Assembly: GCA_023522315.1 (NCBI GenBank) | Contig: JAHCSU010000182.1 | Location: 1 to 50,327, forward strand | Direction of reading: 5' to 3' | DNA from: Nostoc sp. CCCryo 231-06 | Lineage (GTDB): Bacteria; Cyanobacteriota; Cyanobacteriia; Cyanobacteriales; Nostocaceae | DNA length: 50,327 nucleotides | Shown: piece after piece, positions 16,634 to 25,490 of the stretch | Position numbering within the stretch: position 1 is the first letter of the stretch | How the letters are laid out: each line of letters begins with the position of its first letter | The notes under the pieces: model-generated | The model's database searches: none | What the model was told of the DNA's origin: nothing | The model's input: the letters and a program-made list of their open reading frames with translations, nothing else | Position numbers and translations under genes: made by a program

Positions 16634-17032
16634 ATGACTATGAGCGGCGAGATTGTCGAAAAACTAAAGGAAGCTAGTACTGGCTTGTTAATGATGAGCG
16701 AGTCGGATTACCCTTTTGAGGTTGTTCAGTGGAAAGATGCTGCACCCGCAACACAGGAGAAAATATTACAGCTAACGGGTTCTCAAGATATGCCAATAGA
16801 AATAGTAGACTTGGACTATCTCTTTCGTAATTGTGCATTTGAGCAAGAGTGGCACAATGAATTACAGAAAAAAGATGTTAAAAAATTTCAAACACTTGTC
16901 CAGACCCTTAAAGATAATCTTAGTGACATCAGCGTTTATCGTGTTGGACAAATAAATATTGACGCTTATATCATAGGACAAACTAAAGATGGTGACTTAG
17001 CTGGAGTAGTAACAAAACTGGTTGAAACCTAG
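16634..17032 (+). CDS. nuiA: Nuclease A inhibitor (NuiA family)
   Basis: A 132-residue protein similar throughout to Anabaena NuiA, the tight inhibitor of the sugar-non-specific nuclease NucA. Shared landmarks are EASTGLLMMSESDYPFEV, KKFQTLVQTLKDNL, YRVGQINIDAYIIGQT and the end GDLAGVVTKLVET. In the known complex the inhibitor's C-terminal end enters the nuclease active site, so the conserved ending is telling. It converges with the nucA gene, with one shared terminator hairpin between them. Two ATGs (16634, 16640) are possible starts. It has no signal peptide, consistent with protecting the cytoplasm. Confidence 0.92.
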   Translation: MTMSGEIVEKLKEASTGLLMMSESDYPFEVVQWKDAAPATQEKILQLTGSQDMPIEIVDLDYLFRNCAFEQEWHNELQKKDVKKFQTLVQTLKDNLSDISVYRVGQINIDAYIIGQTKDGDLAGVVTKLVET

Positions 17033-17059
17033 TAAGCAGTTTGGAAATTTTTCTAAATA

Positions 17060-17089
17060 AAAGCCTAGCCATCTATGCGGCTAGGCTTT
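17060..17089. terminator. Bidirectional terminator between nuiA and nucA
   Basis: AAAGCCTAGCC (17060-17070) and GGCTAGGCTTT (17079-17089) pair perfectly around an 8-base loop. CTCATTTTT follows on the plus strand and an A/T-rich run lies on the other side, so it can work for both convergent genes. Confidence 0.85.
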
Positions 17090-17112
17090 CTCATTTTTGA
17101 AATTATCTAAAC

Positions 17113-17952
17113 TTATAAATTGTCAACTTGCGCTTCTATGACAGACTGAATAGATGTTGAAACTTGTGAGAGAAAATTGTATCCAGTTAGGGATTCTAAT
17201 GAGTCAACGCTAACCCGATAGTTTCTCCAGTTTGCTGTTCGCACCCCTTGAGTGTTGGGAATACTGACAGCAATAACTCTCGTGTTGCTTGTCACGCCAG
17301 GAAGACCTAAATCTGGATTATCCAGTACAAGAAGAATTTTCCAAGTGATACTAGGGACTTGAACCCGTCCATTAGCTATTGTATAGAACCTTCCGTTAGA
17401 ACCAGTACCGCCCATCCCATATCCACCAGATATGATGTAGAGTTCTTTACCCTGTCCTACTAAAGTTCTGGAATATTCCTCCAGGTTTGCCCAAATTCCC
17501 TGATTGTTATCTGGGGCTTGAGCAATCATGTTGCTCATCAAAAAAGTGGCAGAATTATTGCTAACACTACTAGTTCTGTCACCACTAGGTGTCATGTGAC
17601 CACGATCAAACCCACTTCCGCTAAAATCGGTAGATTGAACTTGATAGCACCCAGAAGGAAGTGTTGTATCAGTCCGAAAATTATCTTGCCTTGGTGTGCT
17701 ACCTAACCAACTACTATTCAACTGCCAAGATACCCAATTTGCTCTACCTATTGAGCAGTTGTAACCAATTACATACTGTGGTTTTACCAGCAAGTAGTTA
17801 TTTAGGCTGGAAGTTCCAGCATTGCTGGGGTTGCCAAGGGTTAGGTGAACACTTACTGATGACTGGGCTGGTACTATCTTTGCCAACCCAATTATGAATA
17901 AAACTACTACCACAAATGGCAGCAGAAACTTGAAAATCTTGATTTTTTTCAC
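17113..17952 (-). CDS. nucA: DNA/RNA non-specific endonuclease (NucA family)
   Basis: A 279-residue beta-beta-alpha-Me nuclease. The catalytic signature is FDRGHMTPSGDR (His of the DRGH motif is the general base), followed by SNMIAQAPDNNQGIWANLEEYSR with the Mg-binding Asn. The N-terminus MKKIKIFKFLLPF plus a hydrophobic run to about residue 29 is a signal or anchor sequence, so the enzyme is exported and degrades DNA and RNA outside the cytoplasm, as in Anabaena. Length and motifs match NucA. The inhibitor gene nuiA lies tail to tail, 80 bases away, which supports the assignment. Confidence 0.94.
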   Translation of the reverse strand: MKKIKIFKFLLPFVVVVLFIIGLAKIVPAQSSVSVHLTLGNPSNAGTSSLNNYLLVKPQYVIGYNCSIGRANWVSWQLNSSWLGSTPRQDNFRTDTTLPSGCYQVQSTDFSGSGFDRGHMTPSGDRTSSVSNNSATFLMSNMIAQAPDNNQGIWANLEEYSRTLVGQGKELYIISGGYGMGGTGSNGRFYTIANGRVQVPSITWKILLVLDNPDLGLPGVTSNTRVIAVSIPNTQGVRTANWRNYRVSVDSLESLTGYNFLSQVSTSIQSVIEAQVDNL

Positions 17953-18319
17953 GTTTTTGTAGTTTTGATTGCAAAAACAGTGTCCGAGTTCTTCACTTCA
18001 ATATCAAGCATCCAGTGATACAAAACTAAAGATTTTTGTAATGGTAAAGATGTAGTGACACCATAGCCGGAAATCTTTGTTCGGCAAGAGTTAACAATCA
18101 GCAAATCACTACTTTACCATTACCTTGCTGAGGAGCGATGCCTACGCTAAAAATTTCGCATCCCTATACCAAGATTTATACATCTAATCAGCAACACCAA
18201 TCTTTTTTCTTAGAGGAAATTTAATTATGGGAAAAATGAAGGTGATTCGCACAGCAGCACATAGAAACTTAAACGCCAGCAGTTAATAGACCTCTTGCAA
18301 AAGTTAAAAAATCAGGAAT

Positions 18320-18385
18320 GTCATTTTGAGCGGAACTCAGGGGAGAGAAAATTTTCACTAGATGTTTCGCTCCGCTCAAGATGAC
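18320..18385. repeat. Imperfect palindrome between nucA and the DUF6174 gene
   Basis: GTCATTTTGAGCGGA (18320-18334) pairs with TCCGCTCAAGATGAC (18371-18385) at 14 of 15 positions. Weak outer inverted ends (CCTCTTGCA at about 18290 and TGCAAGATAAGG at about 18400) hint at a small MITE. The rest of 17953-18459 shows no gene apart from a possible 18-codon frame at 18227-18283 behind a GAGGAAA, which I do not call. Confidence 0.55.
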
Positions 18386-18459
18386 AATTTAAGCATTTAT
18401 GCAAGATAAGGTAAGTATACTTATTGCTTTAATCTCTAATTTTCTGTTTGCAGTGGCAG

Positions 18460-18966
18460 CTATTTAATTACCTTAAAATTCTCAATGGTGAGATATCTTT
18501 CTTCATCAGCTATCTGACTGTTGTAATCGATATCAATTTGGGTTGGATAGCCGAATCTTGCATTGTACCGCACATTCAGGCTGAAGGCTTTACGGTTGAT
18601 AGCATCTTGAATCACATCAAACAGTTTAGGAATTGTGTTGTAATTTTGAAAGTATTCTGGATTAACTGGTTTACCTGTAGCTACAGAAGTGATGGAAGTT
18701 GTTTGACCATTACGTACTTTAATTACTACAGGCCCCCTAGCATCGCCTATACAAAAGCAACTATTGCTGAGTTCATAACTATAGTTGTAAATATTTTGCT
18801 GATTCCAGAAACGGCGATTAAATTCTAATCGCTTTTCTGCTCGCCTTAAATTCAAGTTATTCTTCGGTGGCGATTGTGCTATCTCTATGGGAGATTTGGA
18901 CATTACTGGTAGGTTCAGTCCGAAAGATAGCAATAACCCGGCACTGATAATGATAGGTAAACGCAT
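18460..18966 (-). CDS. Exported DUF6174-like protein
   Basis: A 168-residue protein with an N-terminal signal peptide (MRLPIIISAGLLLSFGLNLP, cleavage near residue 23-30). The mature part has WNQQNIYNYSYELSNSCFC, GPVVIKVRNGQTTSI and FDVIQDAINRKAFSLNVRYNARFGYPTQIDID, the pattern of DUF6174 proteins of unknown function found in many bacteria. Two Cys in NSCFC could form a disulfide. No neighbour suggests a role. Confidence 0.75.
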   Translation of the reverse strand: MRLPIIISAGLLLSFGLNLPVMSKSPIEIAQSPPKNNLNLRRAEKRLEFNRRFWNQQNIYNYSYELSNSCFCIGDARGPVVIKVRNGQTTSITSVATGKPVNPEYFQNYNTIPKLFDVIQDAINRKAFSLNVRYNARFGYPTQIDIDYNSQIADEERYLTIENFKVIK

Positions 18967-19072
18967 ATCAATCCCTTAAATTTCAAAAGTATTATATATG
19001 TATTATATACAATACTTTTTCTACTTATTTAAGTACACTTTATATTTTTATTAAAATTCATCAGTGGGTAGA

Positions 19073-19179
19073 TATAGCGGTTCCCATTCACATGCGGTAC
19101 AACATTATATTGCGAAATGTAAGGGCACGGCACTGCCGTGCCCCTATGGGTGTACCTCACATAAACGAGAAACGCTATA
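19073..19179. repeat. 107-bp MITE-like element, family A, copy 2
   Basis: Same length and nearly the same sequence as 3581-3687. It begins TATAGCGGTTCC and ends GAAACGCTATA, so the terminal inverted repeats match better here. The central GGGCACGGCACTGCCGTGCCC hairpin is kept. It lies in the 362-base gap between the DUF6174 gene and a small gene; I see nothing else there. Confidence 0.85.
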
Positions 19180-19328
19180 AGCGCAAATAGCAAATTTATG
19201 ACTGTAAAGAACTGGTTGGTGAGTGTAGTTTATAGCTAAATCAGATCCGATGTAATCGCATACACGCGAGAATATTTTCTTTATGCCGTAGAATTTTTAC
19301 TGTAAAAAACAAATGTTTTATTTCAAGT

Positions 19329-19514
19329 ATGAATGATTCACAAACTTGGTATATTGTCAAGCGGTCTGCTGGGAATTGCGAAATTGCCCCCAGCGATAAA
19401 CTTGGAGACGATAATGTAGAGATTATAGAACAGTGGGGGCCTTTTAGTTCGCAAGAAGAAGCGATCGCTCGGCGTGTCGGACTTATTAGGGCTGGAAAGT
19501 GCCAACCAGTTTAA
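19329..19514 (+). CDS. Small conserved-looking protein, 61 residues
   Basis: The product starts MNDSQTWYIVKRSAGNCEI and ends EEAIARRVGLIRAGKCQPV. The pattern of WYIVKR, a central acidic stretch, then WGPFSSQEEAIARRVGLIRAG looks like a genuine small cyanobacterial protein in which WGPF...S..EAI..R resembles a short domain for handling repeats of unknown function. Its stop is followed within 10 bases by a 28-bp perfect palindrome that may act as a terminator. No function can be given. Confidence 0.6.
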   Translation: MNDSQTWYIVKRSAGNCEIAPSDKLGDDNVEIIEQWGPFSSQEEAIARRVGLIRAGKCQPV

Positions 19515-19521
19515 GTTAGCA

Positions 19522-19549
19522 GTAGAGACGCGATTAATCGCGTCTCTAC
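19522..19549. repeat. 28-bp perfect palindrome, copy 1
   Basis: GTAGAGACGCGAT then TAATCGCGTCTCTAC forms a perfect 28-bp palindrome. An identical copy lies at 45913-45940 between pilO and pilQ. Both lie directly after a stop codon region and next to runs of CTCCTAACT-type repeats, so they may serve as terminators. Confidence 0.85.
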
Positions 19550-19617
19550 AGGAGTTGACAATGATGGTTTTTATTCCTAACTCCTCACTATTCACTCCTA
19601 ACTTTATTCCCAACTTT

Positions 19618-20901
19618 TCATTTTTCTGCTGTGGCTGCGCCCTTAGCAGCAATTTTTTTACCTATTACGTCCACTGCTTTAGCGAATTGAGGATCTGCTA
19701 AAGTAGCGAGCTTGTCACGTTCGTTGAGCCACAAGTTCTGTCGCTGGGCATCAGTCAAGTCCACCTTGACATCTGGAGCAATACCATGCTTATTAATATC
19801 TGTATCATTAGGCGTATGGTATTTAGCAATTGTCACCGCTAATCCTGAACCATCTTCTAGGGGACGCACCGATTGCACCAGTCCCTTACCAAAGGTTTGA
19901 CTACCCACCAAAGTAGCACGCTTGTTGTCCTGCAACGCTCCTGAGAGGATTTCGCTGGCACTGGCTGAACCTTTATCTACTAATATCACCAACGGTTTAT
20001 TTGTCAGCGCACGTCCGTTTGCCACTTCCCGCTCTCGCTCACCTTGGCGGTCAATGGTGGAAACAATTGTGCCTTTATTTAACCACATCCGGGCAATTTC
20101 TATACTAGAGAAGAGCAAGCCGCCTGGATTACCACGCAGATCCAGAATATATCCAGCTACCTGTTTACTTTCTAAATCCTTGATAGCGGTTTGCATTTCT
20201 TTACCAGCATTGGCGCTGAACTGGTTCAGGCGAATGTAGCCAAGATTACCTGCTGGAGTTTTCTTTTGCGAATATTTAACTGGATGAATTTCAATCCGCG
20301 CCCGTTTGATGTCAAACTGTTTTGTTTGACCGTCGCGCTGAATCGTTAGGCTGACTTTCGATCCTGCTTCACCTCGAATCAGGGATACTGCCTGATTCGT
20401 ATCCATTCCCTTGGTATTTTTGCCGTCGATTTTGAGGATGACATCTTTTGCTAAAACACCAGCTTTAAAAGCTGGTGTATCTTCGATTGGCGCAATTACA
20501 ACCAATTGCTTGGTTTTTTCATCCTGACTGATCGTGATCCCAATACCTGTCAATTCTCCAGAGGTATCCACTTGCATATTCTTGAATTCTGCTGGATCCA
20601 TAAACCGGGTGTATGGGTCTTCTAGCTTTTTGAGCATTTCCCGAATGGACTTATACGCTTCCTGCGGATTACTGTAGGACTTGCTTAAGTATTCTTTACG
20701 AACAGCCTGCCAGTCTACTTGATTAAAAGTACCATCTACGTAATTGCGGTATATATTTTGCCAAACTTCGTCTACTAATTGTTTAGGACTTGCTTTAAAT
20801 AAAGCCTGACCTCGGGAATGAATGCCAAGGCTAGTAACAGCGATCGTGGAGAGTGTCACTGCCGTAGCACCCAAAACAAGTCTACTTTTTGTAATCACCA
20901 T
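19618..20901 (-). CDS. ctpA: Carboxyl-terminal processing protease (S41)
   Basis: A 427-residue protease of the CtpA/Prc family. After an N-terminal signal/anchor come a helical domain, a PDZ domain (about 105-195, GELTGIGITISQ ... DVILKIDGKNTKG) and the S41 catalytic core. The Ser-Lys dyad is Ser314 in KGSASASEI and Lys339 in QTFGKGLVQ, 25 residues apart as in the plant D1 protease. CtpA-type enzymes trim the C-terminal extension of photosystem II protein D1 in the thylakoid lumen; cyanobacteria have several paralogues, so the exact substrate is not certain. I chose the ATG at 20901; the frame is open to 20964 but the extra residues do not look like a signal peptide. The last residues KIAAKGAATAEK are a short basic tail. 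Confidence 0.92.
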   Translation of the reverse strand: MVITKSRLVLGATAVTLSTIAVTSLGIHSRGQALFKASPKQLVDEVWQNIYRNYVDGTFNQVDWQAVRKEYLSKSYSNPQEAYKSIREMLKKLEDPYTRFMDPAEFKNMQVDTSGELTGIGITISQDEKTKQLVVIAPIEDTPAFKAGVLAKDVILKIDGKNTKGMDTNQAVSLIRGEAGSKVSLTIQRDGQTKQFDIKRARIEIHPVKYSQKKTPAGNLGYIRLNQFSANAGKEMQTAIKDLESKQVAGYILDLRGNPGGLLFSSIEIARMWLNKGTIVSTIDRQGEREREVANGRALTNKPLVILVDKGSASASEILSGALQDNKRATLVGSQTFGKGLVQSVRPLEDGSGLAVTIAKYHTPNDTDINKHGIAPDVKVDLTDAQRQNLWLNERDKLATLADPQFAKAVDVIGKKIAAKGAATAEK

Positions 20902-21044
20902 AATGACAGCTGCGTCAGAGGGAAAATATATAGTCAGTATGCTCAATCTAACACAGGCTATCACTGTGCAGACCGACTATGTATCCTTAATTTAAACAAA
21001 ATACTTGACAATCCGGCGAACTTGATGGTTTATACAAAATTTTT

Positions 21045-21076
21045 GGGAGTGGGGAGTGGGGAGTGGGGAGTGGGGA
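21045..21076 (+). repeat. 7-bp tandem repeat (GGGGAGT)
   Basis: About four and a half copies of GGGGAGT in the gap between ctpA and ispG. It belongs to the short tandemly repeated repetitive sequences usual in Nostoc. Similar 7-bp or 14-bp arrays are at 28663, 29289, 39178 and 50054. Confidence 0.85.
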
Positions 21077-21181
21077 ATGAGGAATCGGGATGGGCACAGG
21101 AGGCAGGAAGCAGGAAGCAGAATTTCCTTTAATTTTGAATTTTGAATTTTGAATTGATTTCTCCCCCACTCCCCTAACCCC

Positions 21182-22408
21182 TTACGGTTCTACCCAGCGT
21201 TCATCTCCCTTAATGAGGTTAATTAATTCCTCTACCCCTTTATCTTCTGGGACTTTTTTAATTTCCTCTCTGCCACGATACAAAGAAATGTAACCAGGTG
21301 TTTTGCCAACATAACCATAGTCGGCATCCGCCATTTCTCCGGGGCCATTGACAATACAACCCATAACCGCTATATCAAGACCAGTTAAGTGTTTAGTGGC
21401 TTCCCGAACTTTGTGCAGCACTTCCTCTAGGTTAAACAAAGTGCGTCCACAGGAAGGACAAGCGACGTATTCCACCATAGTTTTTCGCAATCCCAAAGCT
21501 TGGAGAATGCTATAACAGACGGGAATTTCTTTTTCTGGTGCTTCTGTAAGTGACACGCGAATTGTATCGCCAATGCCATCAGCAAGTAAGGTAGCAATAC
21601 CAGCGGTGGATTTAATTCGCCCATATTCGCCATCACCCGCTTCGGTAACGCCTAAATGTAATGGGTAATCCATACCCAGTTCATCCATGCGCTTGGCGAT
21701 AAGACGATAGGCGGCTAGCATCACTGGTACTCGTGAGGCTTTCATGGAAATTACCAAGTTGCGAAAATCCAAAGATTCACAGATGCGAATGAATTCTATG
21801 GCAGATTCCACCATGCCTTCTGGTGTGTCACCGTAGGTAAATAGCATCCTTTCAGCGAGGGAACCGTGATTAACCCCAATTCGCATCGATTTACCTTGAT
21901 CGCGCAAAGAAACTACTAGAGGTTTTAGGGTTTCGCGGATTTTTTCGCCAATTTCGTCAAATTCGGTTTTAGTATACTCGGTTCGATTGACGTTAGGCTT
22001 TTCAAAGACATATAACCCCGGATTAATCCGCACTTTTTCTATGTGCTTGGAGACTTCCACAGCGATTTTCAGCCCATTGTGATGGACATCAGCCACAATT
22101 GGTACGTCTTGGTAAGTTTTAATTAATTTTTGTTTAATTTCTGCTAAAGCTTTAGCATGAGCCATACTCGGTACTGTGACACGGACAATTTCGCAGCCTA
22201 TTTCGTGCAGACGACGAATACCAGCCACGGAACCATCAATATCAAGAGTGTCTTCGTTAATCATTGACTGCACGACAACGGGGTAGACGCCGCCAATGGT
22301 GACATTTCCCACCTTTACAGGACGGGTTTTACGCCGCTTGATAGTTGTATCAAAGGTAGGTTGACTTAATGTTGTATTTGAAGTTTCTAGTGTGGGCAGA
22401 GTTTGCAT
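21182..22408 (-). CDS. ispG: 4-hydroxy-3-methylbut-2-enyl diphosphate synthase (GcpE/IspG)
   Basis: A 408-residue enzyme of the MEP isoprenoid pathway that converts ME-cPP to HMBPP using a [4Fe-4S] cluster and, in cyanobacteria, ferredoxin electrons. The N-terminal TIM-barrel part has [19 protein letters not shown] and [14 protein letters not shown]; the Fe-S half holds the Cys ligands in [13 protein letters not shown] and [20 protein letters not shown]. Length is usual for the cyanobacterial form. ispD, the third step of the same pathway, lies about 7.3 kb away in the same orientation but in a separate unit. Between 22409 and 22787 there is AT-rich DNA with one palindromic repeat fragment near 22580-22606. 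Confidence 0.97.
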   Translation of the reverse strand: MQTLPTLETSNTTLSQPTFDTTIKRRKTRPVKVGNVTIGGVYPVVVQSMINEDTLDIDGSVAGIRRLHEIGCEIVRVTVPSMAHAKALAEIKQKLIKTYQDVPIVADVHHNGLKIAVEVSKHIEKVRINPGLYVFEKPNVNRTEYTKTEFDEIGEKIRETLKPLVVSLRDQGKSMRIGVNHGSLAERMLFTYGDTPEGMVESAIEFIRICESLDFRNLVISMKASRVPVMLAAYRLIAKRMDELGMDYPLHLGVTEAGDGEYGRIKSTAGIATLLADGIGDTIRVSLTEAPEKEIPVCYSILQALGLRKTMVEYVACPSCGRTLFNLEEVLHKVREATKHLTGLDIAVMGCIVNGPGEMADADYGYVGKTPGYISLYRGREEIKKVPEDKGVEELINLIKGDERWVEP

Positions 22409-22787
22409 AACCTGATTAGGTAAATTTGCTGTAGCTAAAATATCAGATTTAATAAATCTCTGTCTCTCAGATTGCCACAGCTAGGGCTTTTTTGGACGAT
22501 TAAGTAGAAAAAAAATGGAGAATAAGACAGCAGAAGAAATTAACGGTTTTTTCTCATCTCTTAAAATATGTATCTGAGTAGCTTTGGCGTAGCCCGCCGC
22601 AGGCAGAGCTTTATTACTGAGTTATAAATACTACTAATATCAGAGTAGTTCTATGACCCAACCTGCAATATCTGTAATTCACTCGATTCCTGATGGTGCG
22701 GTTTTAATTACAACTATACTCTGTGAGTATCCAATTCCTAAGCCTCATAGATGTAAGTGATGGCAATTAATACAAATAGTGAATAAA

Positions 22788-22898
22788 TTATTGATCGTCA
22801 TGATCAAAAGTTAATTCGTCATTATCTAATATATAATCAATCTCTTCAGCATCTTCAACCTCATGTAGTTGATTTTCTTCAATTCTCTTTTCTGGCAT
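22788..22898 (-). CDS. Possible small acidic protein, 36 residues
   Basis: An ATG at 22898 opens a frame reading MPEKRIEENQLHEVEDAEEID and ending FDHDDQ. It begins 12 bases after the stop of the pentapeptide-repeat gene on the same strand, so it could be co-translated. Sixteen of 36 residues are Asp or Glu. No ribosome binding site is obvious. It may be a real small protein or chance. Confidence 0.35.
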   Translation of the reverse strand: MPEKRIEENQLHEVEDAEEIDYILDNDELTFDHDDQ

Positions 22899-22910
22899 GA
22901 TAGTGTTGCA

Positions 22911-23711
22911 TCAGATAGCGCCCTGCAAGTCTGTATATCTCAAATAAGTATCTCGCAAGTCTGTATTTGTGAGGTTAGCATTCCTTAAATCCGTGTGTAT
23001 TAAGTTAGCACCTCTTAAATTACTGCCACTCATATTTACGCGTTCCAAGTGAAGATTGCTGAGATTACAACCGCTAAAATCTATTCCACTTAAGTCAGCA
23101 CCGGGATATATGCGAATTACACCTGGCGGATCATTTGCTGCTGTGTCTTTAAAACCATCAGAATTGTAGTAAATAGCGTCAGTTAAATTTGCTTCACAGT
23201 TATTTATTTCATTGGTATCGTCAACATATAAAACAGTACGCTTAAGATAAACTTTTTTCAAGTAATGCTTAAATTCGACTAAAAACCAACTATCAATATT
23301 TGCTTTTTCCCAGTTAGTATCACTGAGATTTACATTCTGCAAACCGATTTCTCTTAATCGAGCCTGACTCAAATCAGCACCAGTTAAATTAGAACCCTCA
23401 AAAGATGACTTAAATGCATTCATGCCTCTCAAGTTAGCACCTGTTAAATCACATTTATCAATTTGAGTATGATTTAGACTTACTTCACTCAGGTTAGCTT
23501 TTTGCAAGTTGCTAGAAATGATGTCAGCATAGCCTAAATTGACATTACTTAAATTTGCCTTGCTGAGGTTGACACCATACAACTCAACACCTTCTAAGTT
23601 GACACCACTTAGGTCAACTCCTGAAAACTCTCTCTCACCTGCGGCATAGCGTTTGAGTAATTCATCTCGGTTTATAAGAGCGATCGCTAAATTTGTATTT
23701 TCATAATACAA
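22911..23711 (-). CDS. Pentapeptide-repeat protein
   Basis: A 266-residue protein built largely of A(D/N)LxX pentapeptides in two blocks (about residues 26-135 and 205-266), for example VDLSGVNLEGVELYGVNLSK, GADLSQARL and GANLIHTDLRNANLTNTDLR. These form a right-handed quadrilateral beta-helix. Between them is a non-repeat stretch (SWFLVEFKHYLKKVYLKRTVLYVDDTNEI) with no clear domain. No signal peptide is seen. Function of such proteins in cyanobacteria is mostly unknown. It is divergent from the toxin-antitoxin genes. Confidence 0.85.
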   Translation of the reverse strand: MYYENTNLAIALINRDELLKRYAAGEREFSGVDLSGVNLEGVELYGVNLSKANLSNVNLGYADIISSNLQKANLSEVSLNHTQIDKCDLTGANLRGMNAFKSSFEGSNLTGADLSQARLREIGLQNVNLSDTNWEKANIDSWFLVEFKHYLKKVYLKRTVLYVDDTNEINNCEANLTDAIYYNSDGFKDTAANDPPGVIRIYPGADLSGIDFSGCNLSNLHLERVNMSGSNLRGANLIHTDLRNANLTNTDLRDTYLRYTDLQGAI

Positions 23712-23783
23712 ATATACTATTGAGCAAACAGATTACACATCCCACCAGCTAAATTAGACTTATCACCAAATTCTTTGACGCCC

Positions 23784-24002
23784 ATGCTAGAAAAAACATC
23801 TACATTCCAGAAAGCCATAGAAGCAGTAGAAGCATTAGAACCAGAAGCTCAGGCTATTCTTGTAGATATTATCCAAAAGCGCCTCAAACAACAGCGACGG
23901 GATGACTTATTAAAGGCGGTTGCAGAAGCTCGTGAAGCCTACGCTAAAGGGGAAGTACGTAGTGGAACTGTTGCTGATTTAATGGCGGAGTTGGATGATT
24001 GA
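23784..24002 (+). CDS. Antitoxin of a type II toxin-antitoxin pair
   Basis: From the ATG at 23784 this gives 72 residues, mostly helical: FQKAIEAVEALEPEAQAILVDIIQKRLKQQ, then RDDLLKAVAEAREAYAKGEVRSGTVADLMAELDD. The first helices resemble addiction-module antitoxins that pair with RelE/ParE toxins in cyanobacteria; the tail KGEVRSGTVADLMAEL is typical. The stop overlaps the toxin start (TGATG). A TTG at 23775 would add three residues. Antitoxins of this type usually repress their own operon. Confidence 0.82.
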   Translation: MLEKTSTFQKAIEAVEALEPEAQAILVDIIQKRLKQQRRDDLLKAVAEAREAYAKGEVRSGTVADLMAELDD

Positions 24003-24283
24003 TGCAACTGCTATGGAGTGCAAGATTTATTCGAGATTTTAAGCGTTTAGCCCGTCGAAATCAGCAATTACGCTCTGTAGTTGAGCAAACATTACAACAA
24101 CTTGCTGAAGATCCGTTTTACCCTAGCTTGCGTACTCATAAACTTAAAGGGGATTTATTGGGTACATGGGCTTGTTCCATAGACTACAACAATCGTATTC
24201 TATTTGAGTTTGTTCCTCATCCCGATTCTGGGGAATTAGTAATTTCTTTGTTGACCTTGGGTTCTCATGATGATGTTTACTGA
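24002..24283 (+). CDS. RelE/YafQ-type mRNA interferase toxin
   Basis: A 93-residue toxin. SARFIRDFKRLARRNQQLR, LRTHKLKGDLLGTWACSIDYNNRILFEF and the end LLTLGSHDDVY follow the RelE/YafQ fold; the His in GSHDDVY corresponds to the catalytic His near the C-terminus of YafQ. Such toxins cut mRNA on the ribosome. The ATG overlaps the antitoxin stop by one base, so the two are translationally coupled. The motif set is complete, so the toxin looks functional. Confidence 0.87.
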   Translation: MQLLWSARFIRDFKRLARRNQQLRSVVEQTLQQLAEDPFYPSLRTHKLKGDLLGTWACSIDYNNRILFEFVPHPDSGELVISLLTLGSHDDVY

Positions 24284-24356
24284 GGTAGGCACTGAACTTG
24301 GAAAATTTGGGTATTGGAATTATTGATGTTATTACAGAATAAAAGCGACTGTAATT

Positions 24357-25394
24357 ATGAATACCCAAACAACAACTCAACTACCAATTCCCACACATTT
24401 TAACTCTGAAAAAGTGGGCGAAGTCTGGCGTGTACCTTACCAAGAACGTGCCGCAGAAGCTGAGAACTGGGCAAGACAACACGATATCAAACCTGCATCT
24501 TTAGATAAAAACCGGATTTGCTTACTATTAATTGATGTGCAAAACACCTTCTGTATCCCAGGATTTGAATTATTTGTAGGTGGAAAATCCGGGAATGCGG
24601 CGGTGGATGATAACGTCAGGTTATGTGAGTTTATCTATCGCAACTTGGGAGTAATTACAAAAATTGTACCTACTCTAGATACCCACACAGCAACGCAAAT
24701 CTTCCATCCCATATTTTGGGTGAACACCGCCGGAGAACATCCCACTCCAGCAGCGACTAACATCACCCCAACAGACATTGAAAAAGGCATCTGGAAAGTT
24801 AACCCAGCAGTTGCTGACACTGTTACTAATGGGGATTATGAATTATTAGAAAAACATACTTACCATTACGTTAAGCAACTCAGTCAAGACGGTAAATATC
24901 CCCTGACAGTTTGGCCTTATCATTCTATGTTGGGTGGTATTGGTCATGCTTTAGTTTCATCAGTAGAAGAAGCCATATTTTTCCACGGCATTGCTCGTCA
25001 GAGTCAGACGCAATTTGAAATTAAAGGTGAAAATCCCTTAACAGAAAATTATTCCATTTTACGTCCAGAGGTATTGGAAGATTTTGAGCAACGTCCACTT
25101 GCTCTAAAGAACACGCGCCTGATTAAGCAACTTTTAGAATATGATGCTGTAATTATTGGTGGTCAAGCTAAAAGTCACTGCGTCGCTTGGACAATTGACG
25201 ATTTATTAACAGAAATTAAACAGGTAGATGCTACCCTTGCTCAAAAAATATATCTCTTAGAAGATTGCACTTCCCCCGTTGTCGTTCCAGATATTGTGGA
25301 CTACACAGAACAGGCTGATGCAGCATTTGCAAGGTTTGCAGAGGCAGGAATGCACATCCTAAAATCTACCGAAAATATAGCATCCTTTTTTTAA
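24357..25394 (+). CDS. Isochorismatase-fold cysteine hydrolase
   Basis: A 345-residue protein with the isochorismatase/nicotinamidase fold. The catalytic Asp is in [22 protein letters not shown] and the nucleophilic Cys in [17 protein letters not shown]; the Lys of the triad is probably in EKGIWKVNP. It is longer than nicotinamidases (about 200 residues), with an N-terminal extension ([19 protein letters not shown]) and a middle insert. Its substrate is not known. It starts 73 bases after the toxin gene but is unlikely to be part of that operon. Confidence 0.82.
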   Translation: MNTQTTTQLPIPTHFNSEKVGEVWRVPYQERAAEAENWARQHDIKPASLDKNRICLLLIDVQNTFCIPGFELFVGGKSGNAAVDDNVRLCEFIYRNLGVITKIVPTLDTHTATQIFHPIFWVNTAGEHPTPAATNITPTDIEKGIWKVNPAVADTVTNGDYELLEKHTYHYVKQLSQDGKYPLTVWPYHSMLGGIGHALVSSVEEAIFFHGIARQSQTQFEIKGENPLTENYSILRPEVLEDFEQRPLALKNTRLIKQLLEYDAVIIGGQAKSHCVAWTIDDLLTEIKQVDATLAQKIYLLEDCTSPVVVPDIVDYTEQADAAFARFAEAGMHILKSTENIASFF

Positions 25395-25490
25395 CGTAAA
25401 GAATCACAAAAGTTCCACAAAGGAACACAGAGATTCCCTCCGCGTTCCTTTGCGTTTCCCTCTGCGTCCCTTTGCGTTTAAAAACGAACC

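Noticed and set aside
18448..18828. 126-codon forward frame opposite the DUF6174 gene
   Set aside because: It is antisense to a gene with a signal peptide and family pattern; the forward product has no such features.
22653..22760. Short forward frame starting MTQPAISVIHSI
   Set aside because: Only about 35 codons, no ribosome binding site, no known pattern; possibly a remnant but not supportable.
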